Shown piece by piece: positions 1-8,439 of a stretch of 36,458 nucleotides of DNA. This DNA is from a virus. A program made the translations under genes and the position numbers. The stretch is taken from IMG/VR virus record IMGVR_UViG_3300039456_000011, positions 1-36,458 of that record, one strand, 5' to 3'. How positions within the stretch are numbered: the first letter of the stretch is position 1; each line of letters opens with the position of its first letter. The notes beneath the pieces are model-generated. The model made no database searches, was not told the origin of the DNA, and worked only from the letters and a program-made list of their open reading frames with translations.

Positions 1-1641
1 GATGGCGCGGCGGCTGAATATGTAAACCTCGAACTTGATCCAGCGATTCGAGACTGTAAGCCCGTCGCAAAAATATTCCCTGATATTCACAAGAAATCAG
101 AAAAAAATAAGGTCGATGAAAAGCACTTAACCGGCTTTTCTATCCACATACGTGGCGGTCAGGCTGCCGGTGGTTACCGGGCACTATCAAAAGACGTAAT
201 TGTCGGCGATGAAATCGACGGTTTTGTCGCCCAGGTACGTGGGAAATCTTCAAACGAAGGTAACCCAATATTGCTGATGAAAAAACGCTTAGTTGGTTCG
301 AGTTTTCCTAAAGGAATTTTCGGTACCACTCCGACTACTAGCGGAAATTCACACATTGAAAAGCTCGAAAAAAACGCTGACGTTCGCTTGCGTTGTGAGA
401 TCCCGTGTCCGCATTGCGACACGTTCCAAGTTTTAAAATTTGGTGATGGTCGCCAGCCGTATGGTTTCCGCTGGATCGATGACAATCCTGAAACAGTTCA
501 GTACCAGTGCGAACATTGCGCGGCGTTATTCGAGTACACCGATTACCTCGACATCCAGCCACGATGTGTTTGGCGCGACCGTGAAAACGACATAGAAACC
601 CGCGACGGTTTATTTTTTTACTCGATCAGCACAGGTCACGAACGCCCAACACCAAAGCGCGTGTGTGTGATTGTATGGGCCGCTTATAGCCCAACGTCGC
701 CGTGGTCCCAGATCGTACAAGAATGGCTCGACAGCAAAGATAACCGCAGCACATTACAGGTATTTAGAAACACCACGCTTGGCGAATACTGGCACGAAGG
801 CGTTAGCAAAAAAATGAGCGCTGACTCGCTATTTCGCCGCCGCGAATATTACCCCCGCGTAGACGGTGAATTACGCATACCAAACGGTGTGCAATACATA
901 ACCGCTGGCGTAGATACCCAAGACAATCGTTTTGCTTATGAGATTGTCGGATGGGGCGCAGATAAAGAAAACTGGTCGCTCGAATATAAAGAAATATTGG
1001 GCCGCCCTGACGACTTAGTAATACAAGATTTAATCGTCGAAAAAATGCGCCGGAATTTTTACCGTGAAGACGGTCTGGCCTTGCCGGTTAGTGTTGTATT
1101 TCACGATGCCGGCGGCTCGTTTTATGACGAAGTGCTGGCCATGGCCGCGCGTGTTGATCCGGAGTGGTGGATACCCTGCAAGGGTGACTACGCCGTAGGT
1201 ACCTCATACATAAAAATGAGTGACACCAAGCGCCCGAAAGAAGCTGGCTGTTATTTGTTTATGGTGGGCACCACGACCGTTGGTGACATGGTTTATCGTC
1301 AAACGAAAATCCATGATCCAGAACCAATTTGCCACTGGCCCGTGACCTCAGAAGAAAGCGGCGATTTCAGCGGCCACGACCAGCGTTATTTTGAAATGTT
1401 TACCGCAGAAGCGCGAACACTAAAAAACGTAAAAGGCCGTGATGTATGGCTATGGGAATGCCCGAAGGGCACCAGAAACGAAGCGTGGGATTGTCGACGA
1501 TACGCCACCGCCGCTGTGATATTTGCCGAGCAATACAGCGGCGTCGATTTACGCACCTACAAGCCGAAGCACGTAATTAAAAAACCAAATAAACCCGCGC
1601 CTCGCGCACGTAAAAAATCAGATTACTGGAACCGAAATTAA
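1..1641 (+). CDS. terL: Terminase large subunit, GpA family (3' part; gene continues from the window end)
   Basis: ATPase/nuclease that packages phage DNA into proheads and cuts cos. The frame is open from base 1 and joins the 5' part at 36008-36331, giving about 654 residues against 641 in lambda gpA. This part shows the acidic VIVGDEIDGF segment (Walker B region, cf. lambda VAGYDELAAF). It also has CPHCDTFQVLKFGD with a second CEHC pair (zinc-like Cys pairs as in lambda CPHC...CEH), AAYSPTSPWSQIV, the nuclease-domain TAGVDTQDNRF (lambda TAGIDSQLDRY) and the ending NEAWDCRRYATAA (lambda NEALDCFVYALAA). The stop overlaps the next start (TAATG). The match to the lambda family along the whole length is plain. 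Confidence 0.96.
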   Translation, partial: DGAAAEYVNLELDPAIRDCKPVAKIFPDIHKKSEKNKVDEKHLTGFSIHIRGGQAAGGYRALSKDVIVGDEIDGFVAQVRGKSSNEGNPILLMKKRLVGSSFPKGIFGTTPTTSGNSHIEKLEKNADVRLRCEIPCPHCDTFQVLKFGDGRQPYGFRWIDDNPETVQYQCEHCAALFEYTDYLDIQPRCVWRDRENDIETRDGLFFYSISTGHERPTPKRVCVIVWAAYSPTSPWSQIVQEWLDSKDNRSTLQVFRNTTLGEYWHEGVSKKMSADSLFRRREYYPRVDGELRIPNGVQYITAGVDTQDNRFAYEIVGWGADKENWSLEYKEILGRPDDLVIQDLIVEKMRRNFYREDGLALPVSVVFHDAGGSFYDEVLAMAARVDPEWWIPCKGDYAVGTSYIKMSDTKRPKEAGCYLFMVGTTTVGDMVYRQTKIHDPEPICHWPVTSEESGDFSGHDQRYFEMFTAEARTLKNVKGRDVWLWECPKGTRNEAWDCRRYATAAVIFAEQYSGVDLRTYKPKHVIKKPNKPAPRARKKSDYWNRN

Positions 1642-1850
1642 TGGCAGACAAAGCAGCACAATTAGACGCCATAAATAATGCAATCGCGTCCGGCTTAACT
1701 GAATTCACGTTCGATGGCCAGATATCTAAATACCGCTCACTGTCAGAAATGCGCGATATCCGCGACGAATTACGCCGCGAACTAGGTCAGATTACTAGCT
1801 CACGTACCAGCCGAGCGCGCACGTTTTCCAGTTACGACAAAGGCTATTAA
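1641..1850 (+). CDS. gpW-like head-tail joining protein
   Basis: Small head-completion protein of 69 residues, close to lambda gpW (68 residues), which fills the portal after DNA packaging and prepares for tail attachment. The N-terminus (AAQLDAINNAIASGL, then FDGQISKYRSLSEMRDI) follows the gpW pattern of a helix, a beta hairpin and a second helix with LRREL. It is translationally coupled to terL by a one-base TAATG overlap and sits between terL and the portal exactly as in lambda. Confidence 0.88.
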   Translation: MADKAAQLDAINNAIASGLTEFTFDGQISKYRSLSEMRDIRDELRRELGQITSSRTSRARTFSSYDKGY

Positions 1851-1852
1851 AA

Positions 1853-3376
1853 ATGAACCCTATTGATAGCCTAGTCTCATTTTTTAACCCGGTAGCCGGT
1901 GCCAAGCGCATGGCCGCCCGCACGTCATTAAAATCATTAAAGCGCATGAGCGCCAAAATGAACTACGACGCTGCAGGCCGGGGCCGCCGTGGAATGAAAA
2001 ACAAAGGCGATCCGTCCGCTAAAACAGTGGGCCGTAATAACCTAATAATTTTGCGCCGCAATATGCGCGAACTAGGCAGAAACAACAGCATTATTAAATC
2101 AGCGGTATCTGCCAAAACTGCGCACACAATCGGAACCGGCATTCGCCCAAATATTACGCCCATCGCAAAAACAAAAGCGGCAAAGAAAAAGTCCGATGAC
2201 CTGCAATCAAAAATAAACGCGTGGTGTAGTTCAACCGGCTCCGACCTTTACGGTCGAAATGATTTCTATGGTTACCAGCACCTAGCATTTCAAACCATGA
2301 TCAGCAGCGGCGAATGTCTAATCATTCGCCAGCAAACCGAAGAGCCAGAAACCGGCATACCACTTCAATTAAAAATACTCGATGGCGACCACCTCGACCA
2401 CACCAAAAACGGCAAAAATGCCGACAATGGTAACGACGTAATTGACGGCGTAGAGCTAAACAGCGATGAAAAAGCCGTAGCGTACTGGATATTTGACGAA
2501 CACCCCGGCGACATTGGCTTGTACCGTGGCCACAACTTAAAATCAAAGCGTATACCCGCTGACGATGTCATACACCTATACGAAACCCTACGCCCCGGCC
2601 AGATCCGTGGTTTACCGCGCGGCCTAGCGTCAGCGCAAAAAGCAAAAAGTTTAGACGAATTTCAAGACGCCCGCCTCGAACAAATGAAAGTCGCCGCTTG
2701 CATGGTTGGCGTTGTTACAGATAACAGCATTGGTCCAAACGCTGACGGTAGTACGCCAGAAGCATTGCCCGAACAATTAACACCCGGCCTATTACTTGAA
2801 CTTGGTCGCGGCCAAGGTTTCGCATTTAACCAACCGCCTAGCGTATCCGGGCAACATGATTTTGTGACAGAGCAACTGCACGACATTGCGGCAGATTGGG
2901 ATATCACCTACCAAGCATTAACCCAAGATTTAAAACAGGTGAACTTTACCAGCGGTCGAATGGGCTGGCTCGACATGTATCGCAAAGTCGATACCGATCG
3001 AAGCCGAATTATCATACCGATTTTATTAAATCGCGTATGGCAATGGTTATCTGAAGCGCTCGAACTCACAGGCCAACCGGCGCGCAACATGCGCTGTCAG
3101 TGGATACCGCCACGCCGTGAAATGTTTGACCCAACAAAAGAAATCCCGCCGCTAATTAAAGCAGTACGCGCGGGATTAAAACCAATGCAGCGCGCATTGA
3201 TCGAGCAGGGCGACGACCCTGACGAAATCATTAATCAATTTGCGTCGTGGAATGAAATGGTTGATCGATTAAACCTGATTTTTGACACCGATCCGCGCCG
3301 CGTATCTGGTGCAGGAAATACCATTCCAGCCACCGAAGCAGAACCAGAAAAAGAGACCGTCGACGATGAAGAATAA
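1853..3376 (+). CDS. Phage portal protein, lambda gpB family
   Basis: Forms the dodecameric ring at one capsid vertex through which DNA enters and leaves. The 507 residues include MNYDAAGRGRRG near the N-terminus, RNNSIIKSAVSAKTAHTIGTGI, GECLIIRQQ, KILDGDHLD, DVIHLYETLRPGQIRGLPRG and DYQAL-type TYQALTQDLKQVNFTSGRMG, all typical of lambda-family portals. It starts two bases after gpW with AAAGG upstream. The last 11 bases overlap the capsid gene, so the head genes are coupled. Confidence 0.95.
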   Translation: MNPIDSLVSFFNPVAGAKRMAARTSLKSLKRMSAKMNYDAAGRGRRGMKNKGDPSAKTVGRNNLIILRRNMRELGRNNSIIKSAVSAKTAHTIGTGIRPNITPIAKTKAAKKKSDDLQSKINAWCSSTGSDLYGRNDFYGYQHLAFQTMISSGECLIIRQQTEEPETGIPLQLKILDGDHLDHTKNGKNADNGNDVIDGVELNSDEKAVAYWIFDEHPGDIGLYRGHNLKSKRIPADDVIHLYETLRPGQIRGLPRGLASAQKAKSLDEFQDARLEQMKVAACMVGVVTDNSIGPNADGSTPEALPEQLTPGLLLELGRGQGFAFNQPPSVSGQHDFVTEQLHDIAADWDITYQALTQDLKQVNFTSGRMGWLDMYRKVDTDRSRIIIPILLNRVWQWLSEALELTGQPARNMRCQWIPPRREMFDPTKEIPPLIKAVRAGLKPMQRALIEQGDDPDEIINQFASWNEMVDRLNLIFDTDPRRVSGAGNTIPATEAEPEKETVDDEE

Positions 3377-5492
3377 ACTCAGTACAGCAATGGCCCTAGC
3401 GAGCATGAATGCGGCGCAAGCATCCACCGCGCGCAATTATATCAACAGCCAAGGCGAGCTATTGCTGTACGGGATTATTGGCGACTGGTGGGACGGCCTC
3501 GACGCGTTTAGCGTAGTGCTCGAACTTGAACGCATGAACCCGACCGGCGACCTACACGTTCGCATACAGAGCGACGGCGGCAACTATCTTGAAGGCTTGG
3601 CAATTTACAACGCGCTAAAACGCACAGAACGCCGCGTAATCGTCACAATCGATGGATGGGCCGCAAGCATGGCCACGATTGTCGCCCTCGCTGGTGATGT
3701 CGTGCGTATGCCACAAAACGCATGGCAGTTTTTCCACTTTGCCGGTGGCGATGTATACGGAAACCACGAAGACCTACGCAGCGCCGCCGATCAGCTCGAA
3801 GCATTTAGCCAGCAAGCCGCTGATATTTACGCCGCCAAATCAGACTTAAGCGCTGATGAATGGCTCGCATTAATGCGCGGTAATACATGGTTTAACGCCA
3901 CAAAATGCCTAGAAATTGGGCTGATTGACGAAATCATAGACCCCATCGCCGCCGTGGCGCGAAAAATGAATTTTGCCGGTGACATGTTAGTACCCGTCGC
4001 CGTCATGGAATTAATGAAAGACCCCGAAACGCCGCAGCCTGTGGCCGATCACACCCCCGAAGAAACAGAGGAAGAAGACGTGAAAACAGCCAAAATGACC
4101 GCAGGCGCTCAAGTTCCTGCAACACCAGCGACCCCCGCCGCACCAGCAACCCCGTCACCCGCTGCCGCTGACATGCAAGCCCCAGCCGCAGAAATGCAGG
4201 CCGCCACCGCAGCCGCCGCAACAGCCGAGCGTACCCGACAAGCTGAATTACGTACCATCGCTGGCCAAGCACCGAGCGTCGTAACCGCTGAAATGCTTGC
4301 AGAATGGTGCGACGGTGAAATGACAGCAGATGCAGCCCGTACCGCCGTTTTAAAGCTGGTTGGTGAGCAATCACGCGAGCAAATGCCTAACGGCAGTAAT
4401 TCCGGCGGCAACGCGGCGAGTGCAAATCTACGTGCTGACATTACCGCCGCTGTATTAAATCGCGTTGCGCCAGGTGCAAACCGCTTGGAAGGCCCGAACG
4501 AATTCGCGCACATGTCACTGATGGACGTATGCCGCAGCGTTTTAAGCATTAATGGTGTGCGCACTAACGGCATGACGCCGATGCAAATCGCCGGTGCCGC
4601 TCTGCAATCGACCAGCGATCTACCCGCCGTATTTGCTGACGTAGCAAACAACGAGCTGGCCCGTGGTTATGCTGCCCGCCAACGCACGTTCACGCGTTTT
4701 GCAAACCGCCGCAATATGACAAACTTTAAGCCGCAAAATATCACGCGCTTAAGCGATGCACCTCAGTTGCTACCAAAAACAGAGCTTGGCGCGTATCAAA
4801 TCGGCCAGCTTACCGACAGCAAAGAAACACTCACGCTACAAACAAAAGGCCGCATGGTTAATTTGTCGCGTGAAATGATCATCAACGACGACATGGACGC
4901 ATTATCACGCCTACCGATGATGATGGGCGCGCAAGCCTCGCTTGCTGAAATTCGCATGATTTTTGGTTTATTGGCCAGCAACCCGACCATGGGCGAAACC
5001 GGAAAAACACTTTTCCATGCAGACCACAAAAACATTGCCACCGCTGCAGCGTTGTCGGTTGATTCATTAGGTGCATTGCGTGCGCTACTACGCAAACAAA
5101 AATCAAAAGCGGCGAAGGGTGAAACAGGTTACTCCCTAAATACACCACTCGATTTCTTGATCGTACCGGCGGCGCTTGAAACCGAAGCCCAAAAGATAAT
5201 CAGCCAAATTTCACCAACGAAGGCCGATGACGTTAACCCATTTGCCAATTTAGAGTTGATAGCCGAAGCGGTACTTGATGAAACCAGCGAAACGGCGTAT
5301 TTCGGCATTGGTTCAGCGTCACTGATTGACACCATCGAATACGGTTACCTTGATGGCCAAGAAGGTGCCTTCATCGATTCCGAAGTCGATTTCGACACCG
5401 ATGGTATTAAGATGAAAGTTCGCCACGACTTCGCCGCTGGCGTAGCTGATTATCGCGGTATGACTAAAAACGCGGGCGTCGCTCCTGGCTAA
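3366..5492 (+). CDS. ClpP-like prohead protease fused to major capsid protein
   Basis: One 708-residue reading frame holds the prohead maturation protease and the major capsid protein. Residues about 30-220 are a ClpP/S49-type serine protease: the nucleophile is in GWAASMATI (S101) and the histidine in AWQFFHF (H124), with NHEDLRSAADQL and GLIDEII following. Residues about 230-320 are an Ala/Pro/Gln-rich linker of scaffold type. From about 380 on is a Mu gpT-like capsid domain (LSREMIINDDMDALSRLP, GKTLFHADHKN, LDFLIVPAALE). The ATG at 3366 lies inside the end of the portal gene. A plausible internal GTG start at 4080 (residue 239) would release scaffold plus capsid without protease. Such fusions are known in some siphoviruses. 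Confidence 0.93.
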   Translation: MKNKLSTAMALASMNAAQASTARNYINSQGELLLYGIIGDWWDGLDAFSVVLELERMNPTGDLHVRIQSDGGNYLEGLAIYNALKRTERRVIVTIDGWAASMATIVALAGDVVRMPQNAWQFFHFAGGDVYGNHEDLRSAADQLEAFSQQAADIYAAKSDLSADEWLALMRGNTWFNATKCLEIGLIDEIIDPIAAVARKMNFAGDMLVPVAVMELMKDPETPQPVADHTPEETEEEDVKTAKMTAGAQVPATPATPAAPATPSPAAADMQAPAAEMQAATAAAATAERTRQAELRTIAGQAPSVVTAEMLAEWCDGEMTADAARTAVLKLVGEQSREQMPNGSNSGGNAASANLRADITAAVLNRVAPGANRLEGPNEFAHMSLMDVCRSVLSINGVRTNGMTPMQIAGAALQSTSDLPAVFADVANNELARGYAARQRTFTRFANRRNMTNFKPQNITRLSDAPQLLPKTELGAYQIGQLTDSKETLTLQTKGRMVNLSREMIINDDMDALSRLPMMMGAQASLAEIRMIFGLLASNPTMGETGKTLFHADHKNIATAAALSVDSLGALRALLRKQKSKAAKGETGYSLNTPLDFLIVPAALETEAQKIISQISPTKADDVNPFANLELIAEAVLDETSETAYFGIGSASLIDTIEYGYLDGQEGAFIDSEVDFDTDGIKMKVRHDFAAGVADYRGMTKNAGVAPG
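4068..4082 (+). promoter_or_regulatory. Possible internal ribosome binding site and GTG start within the protease-capsid gene
   Basis: GAGG at 4068-4071 is followed, after eight bases, by an in-frame GTG at 4080. Initiation here would give a 470-residue protein of linker plus capsid domain, analogous to lambda's nested Nu3 start inside gene C. A GAG/GAA-rich stretch can mimic a Shine-Dalgarno site by chance, so this is only suggestive. Confidence 0.4.
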
Positions 5493-5521
5493 GCCAACCC
5501 CGGCAAAGCTAAACAAAACCT

Positions 5522-5551
5522 AAAAAAGCCGGATTAAATTCCGGTTTTTTT
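5522..5551 (+). terminator. Intrinsic terminator after the capsid gene
   Basis: A 12-base arm (5522-5533) pairs with 5540-5551 around a six-base loop, with one G-T wobble. The right arm is CCGG followed by seven T residues. It lies in the gap before the cement gene and may lower expression of the tail genes relative to capsid. Confidence 0.82.
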
Positions 5552-5591
5552 ATCTGAAAAAAAAATTCAAAATTATTTAGGAGAAGCCACC

Positions 5592-5924
5592 ATGGCGACT
5601 ACAAAATTCGCACCCGGTAACCCGCTCGATATCGTGTTAGCGTCAGCCGCAACATCCAGCGATTTAATTGTTTCAGGACAGATCGTAGGTATTGCACAAA
5701 CCAGCGGCGAAACCGGCGACACTATCGCGCTTGATACCGAAGGCTGTCACGAGCTACCAAAAACCGACGATACGCAAACGTTTGCGGTTGGTGCTAAAGC
5801 GTATGCAACGTCAGCCGGTGCGATTACCAGCACGGCGTCAGGCAACAAGCTATGCGGTTATGCCGTAGAAGCGAGCGCCAACGGTGACGCAACAGTTAAA
5901 GTCCGCTTAATTCCGGCGGCATAA
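5592..5924 (+). CDS. DUF2190-like capsid cement protein
   Basis: Protein of 110 residues, rich in Ala, Thr and Gly, whose sequence (ASAATSSDLIVSGQIVGIA, then GDTIALDTEGCHELPK and FAVGAKAYATSAG) fits the DUF2190/capsid-cement family. These small beta proteins stabilise the expanded capsid surface. A strong AGGAGA lies about eight bases upstream of the ATG. It follows the capsid terminator, the position lambda gives to its decoration gene D. Confidence 0.75.
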   Translation: MATTKFAPGNPLDIVLASAATSSDLIVSGQIVGIAQTSGETGDTIALDTEGCHELPKTDDTQTFAVGAKAYATSAGAITSTASGNKLCGYAVEASANGDATVKVRLIPAA

Positions 5925-5926
5925 AC

Positions 5927-6250
5927 ATGAGCCTTGCTGATATCGGAGCGTATAACGCTATGGCGCTGCAAGGAACGCGCGCCCGAGTCATATTGGCGGA
6001 TGACCCAAGCAATCCAGTATTAACCACTGTGATTATGCGTTACGGCCTCGGTGAGGCTCATTCTCCCAACTCTTTGGCCCGCGAACAGTGCCGAATCACT
6101 ACACACAAAGAATTTGATCTAACCGCCGACGACAAAATCGAATTACTAAACGACGATGACGAAATAATAGAAACCCTATTAATAACCACCCCCGGCCAGA
6201 TAAATGCCGCACTTAGAACTCACTTGGCGGTGATAAATGGCGAAGATTGA
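5927..6250 (+). CDS. Probable head-tail attachment or head-completion protein
   Basis: Acidic protein of 107 residues (DDKIELLNDDDEIIETLLI). I do not recognise a family from sequence. Its place, just after the cement gene and overlapping the gpZ-like gene by 14 bases, is where lambda has FI/FII, whose products complete the head and bind the tail. The role is inferred from position only. Confidence 0.62.
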   Translation: MSLADIGAYNAMALQGTRARVILADDPSNPVLTTVIMRYGLGEAHSPNSLAREQCRITTHKEFDLTADDKIELLNDDDEIIETLLITTPGQINAALRTHLAVINGED

Positions 6251-6848
6251 TCATCTACAAATTGACCAAGCAGACTTCAAACGTCAAATGCGCGAGCTTG
6301 GAATTAAATTTGATATTTTAACAGGCACGGACGTAAACCGGGCCCAAGCGTCAGCACTAAACAAAGGTGCCGCGCGAACCAAAACCGCAGGGATACAAAA
6401 AACATCCCGCGCGCTGAAAATTCAGCAAAAACTAATACGGCCCCGCGTAAAAATACGTCGCGCCAACGCAAAAAAACAAACCGCGACGATATGGGCTAAC
6501 ACCTCAAAAGGTGTGCCATTGATAAAATTAAAAGCGCGCGAAGTGGGCGGCGGTGTTACCGCTGGTCAATACGTAGTACCCGACGGCTTTATCAGTACAG
6601 CGACCGCAACACCCAAGCAAAACCGATCAGGGCGAACCAATCCAAGTGCGCAGCTAATAGGCAAAACTCAAGTATTCAAACGAAAGGGAAAGGGCGCATA
6701 TCCCCTCGAAGCCCAAACCGTGAACATACGGCCAGAAATGGAAGCCGCTATTCGTTCACGCGCCGCGTCATACATGCGCAACGAATACCGAAAAATATTA
6801 TTAAACGAATACAAGTTTCGAGTGCTGAAAAAAGCGGGCATTAAATGA
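6237..6848 (+). CDS. Minor tail protein Z-like (tail completion)
   Basis: Basic protein of 203 residues. It opens with a helical segment (LNKGAARTKTAGIQKTSRAL) that matches the minor-tail-Z pattern of an Ala-rich helix followed by Lys/Arg-rich strands, and contains GAYPLEAQTVNI near the end. In lambda gpZ acts at the end of tail assembly and is needed for proper DNA positioning. It overlaps its neighbours on both sides (14 and 4 bases), so it is part of a coupled string. Confidence 0.74.
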   Translation: MAKIDHLQIDQADFKRQMRELGIKFDILTGTDVNRAQASALNKGAARTKTAGIQKTSRALKIQQKLIRPRVKIRRANAKKQTATIWANTSKGVPLIKLKAREVGGGVTAGQYVVPDGFISTATATPKQNRSGRTNPSAQLIGKTQVFKRKGKGAYPLEAQTVNIRPEMEAAIRSRAASYMRNEYRKILLNEYKFRVLKKAGIK

Positions 6849-7231
6849 GTTTAAAAAACGATATACGCACGGCCACCGCCGACATTATTGCCCCAGTATT
6901 CAAAAAAACCTTTCCATATCGGCCCGCTGCAGTAAAGCCAAGCTGGTTACCTGCCGCGTTTGTTTATATCGAAGCGGGCGACCCTGAAACAGTCGGCAAT
7001 CGTTACGATTACACCGCCACCATGACCATTGAAATCATGATAGCTGGATCAGGTAATCTCGACGAAAAGATTGACGCGCTCGAAGACGAAATGAACGAAA
7101 TACTTGATCAAAACTTTACCCTAAACGGCACCGCCACAGGCTTGGTCCGTGGCGGTTTCGCATACGATCCAAACCCAGACACAGCCAGCCTGACACTGGC
7201 GCTAAATTACCTGATTACATACGAGGACTAA
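6845..7231 (+). CDS. Minor tail protein U-like (tail terminator)
   Basis: Protein of 128 residues with IRTATADIIAPVF, LPAAFVYIEAGD, YDYTATMTIEIMIAG and LDEKIDALEDEMNEIL, the pattern of lambda gpU, which caps the tail tube and stops its growth. The order Z, U, tube matches lambda. The start overlaps the Z-like stop by four bases (ATGA). Confidence 0.75.
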   Translation: MSLKNDIRTATADIIAPVFKKTFPYRPAAVKPSWLPAAFVYIEAGDPETVGNRYDYTATMTIEIMIAGSGNLDEKIDALEDEMNEILDQNFTLNGTATGLVRGGFAYDPNPDTASLTLALNYLITYED

Positions 7232-7235
7232 CGTC

Positions 7236-7658
7236 ATGTCTCACGGCCATAAAACACAATTTTCTATCGACCGCGGTACTCCTGAAGTACCAGATTTTCA
7301 GATATTGGGTGACGTCATTAGCGCTGGCGTCCCGAAAAAATCCGCGCGCCTAGTCGACGGCAAACGCTGGTCAGCCGATGCGCCAGAAAATGACGTTTTT
7401 GAAGTGGAAAACATTAGCGATGGTGAATTCCCAATCACGATTCGTTACAGCAATAACGCGGCTAACAATACGCTCAGCAAGTCGTTAGTCGTTGGTAATA
7501 CAGAAACCATAAAAATTGAAATGCCAGCGCCATGGTCAAAAACAATCACGCGCTCCATAATCATTCAAGATCGTGATTTTACCGTCGAAACCGGAAAGTT
7601 ACTTGAAGTGGTTTACATTATGATGCCAACTGGAGACGCCACCGAGGTAGACGCATAA
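7236..7658 (+). CDS. Major tail tube protein
   Basis: Protein of 140 residues and almost wholly beta-strand by composition (FEVENISDGEFPITIRYSNN, IKIEMPAPWSKTITRSI, VETGKLLEVVYIMMP). It lies between the U-like terminator and the G/T frameshift pair, which is the fixed place of the tail tube gene in long-tailed phages. It is shorter than lambda gpV and lacks its C-terminal Ig-like domain. Family assignment rests on position and composition. Confidence 0.7.
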   Translation: MSHGHKTQFSIDRGTPEVPDFQILGDVISAGVPKKSARLVDGKRWSADAPENDVFEVENISDGEFPITIRYSNNAANNTLSKSLVVGNTETIKIEMPAPWSKTITRSIIIQDRDFTVETGKLLEVVYIMMPTGDATEVDA

Positions 7659-8086
7659 TGTTTCTAACTCGATTAATTAACCTACTGCCAATGCTGCTAC
7701 GCATTGGCACATTGCTTGGCAAAGATCCAACGTTTAACGCCCGAAAAACCCGCGACATTGGGCCGTTCGTTGTTGCTGAATTATCCGCTGGTGACCGTCA
7801 AACGTTGCGCAATATGGCAATGAGTTACAGCGCTGACAACGAGTTAAGCAATCAAGAAAAAGAAAATAAATTCTTTGATTTACGCTTGCAAGCCATCGCC
7901 GCCACCGCTCGTAATAAAAACGGTTATTTTTTGTTTAATCCGATGTCTGTAAAAGACATGCAAAAAATTGCTGGCTACCCAAGCACGGTGCTAGAAAACG
8001 CACTCGACGCCATCGCTGAAATATCAAGCGAACCTTTTTTACGCGCAACGCCAGCCCCAGAGGCAGACACAGAAAACCCCTCCTAA
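7658..8086 (+). CDS. Tail assembly chaperone G
   Basis: Protein of 142 residues that fills the lambda gpG slot: it precedes T and the tape measure gene and helps tape-measure protein nucleate the tail tube. The N-terminus is hydrophobic (LINLLPMLLRIGTLLG) and the rest helical. The last sense codons carry the heptamer A AAC CCC (8074-8080), at which some ribosomes should slip back one base into the T frame. It starts on the last base of the tube gene's stop (TAATG). Confidence 0.8.
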   Translation: MFLTRLINLLPMLLRIGTLLGKDPTFNARKTRDIGPFVVAELSAGDRQTLRNMAMSYSADNELSNQEKENKFFDLRLQAIAATARNKNGYFLFNPMSVKDMQKIAGYPSTVLENALDAIAEISSEPFLRATPAPEADTENPS

Positions 8087-8122
8087 GCCAGCCACATCGA
8101 CGCGCCGCAATGCGGCTGGCTT
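8074..8122 (+). promoter_or_regulatory. Programmed -1 frameshift signal (slippery heptamer plus stem-loop)
   Basis: The heptamer A AAC CCC (8074-8080) has the X XXY YYZ form in the G frame. Four bases later a nine-base arm (8085-8093, AAGCCAGCC) pairs perfectly with 8114-8122 (GGCTGGCTT). The G stop codon lies within the start of the arm. Slippery site, spacing and stem together fit the tail-chaperone frameshift known from lambda, which uses G GGA AAG. Confidence 0.82.
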
Positions 8123-8439
8123 TTTCAATGGGAACGTGGAATGTCGATGCCATGCTGGCTGAAATGCCAGCGTCATTAATGGCCGAGTGGGAACACTTTT
8201 TTGAACTAGAACCCCACGGCTCAGAAATCGACGCACTACGCGCCGCACAAACCACTTGGGCATTGGCAAGCATTCACCGCCAAGCCGGGAAAAAACAACC
8301 TGAACTAACAGACTTTGCAATCGGTTACCGCAAGCCGCGCGCAGTCGAACAGCCCTTGCATACGCTGGCTGAAAACCTAATGGAGGCCTTCGGTGTCGGC
8401 AAAAGTATACGACCTGACGGTCAGACTAAAGGGCGATAA
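8080..8439 (+). CDS. Tail assembly protein T domain, made as G-T by -1 frameshift
   Basis: From 8080 the -1 frame is open through CTC CTA AGC and joins the reading frame that ends at 8439. The G-T fusion would be about 260 residues. The T part contains LAEMPASLMAEWEHFFELEP and ALRAAQTTWALASIHRQAGKKQP, the WxxFFxLEP type signature of lambda gpT-like proteins. An independent ATG at 8110 has no clear ribosome site. The end overlaps the start of the tape measure gene by 47 bases. Confidence 0.82.
   Translation, partial: LLSQPHRRAAMRLAFSMGTWNVDAMLAEMPASLMAEWEHFFELEPHGSEIDALRAAQTTWALASIHRQAGKKQPELTDFAIGYRKPRAVEQPLHTLAENLMEAFGVGKSIRPDGQTKGR

Noticed and set aside
4109-4651. Long minus-strand reading frame (180 codons) opposite the protease-capsid gene
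   Set aside because: No ribosome site, low-complexity Ala/Ser translation, and it lies wholly against a gene with clear family motifs.
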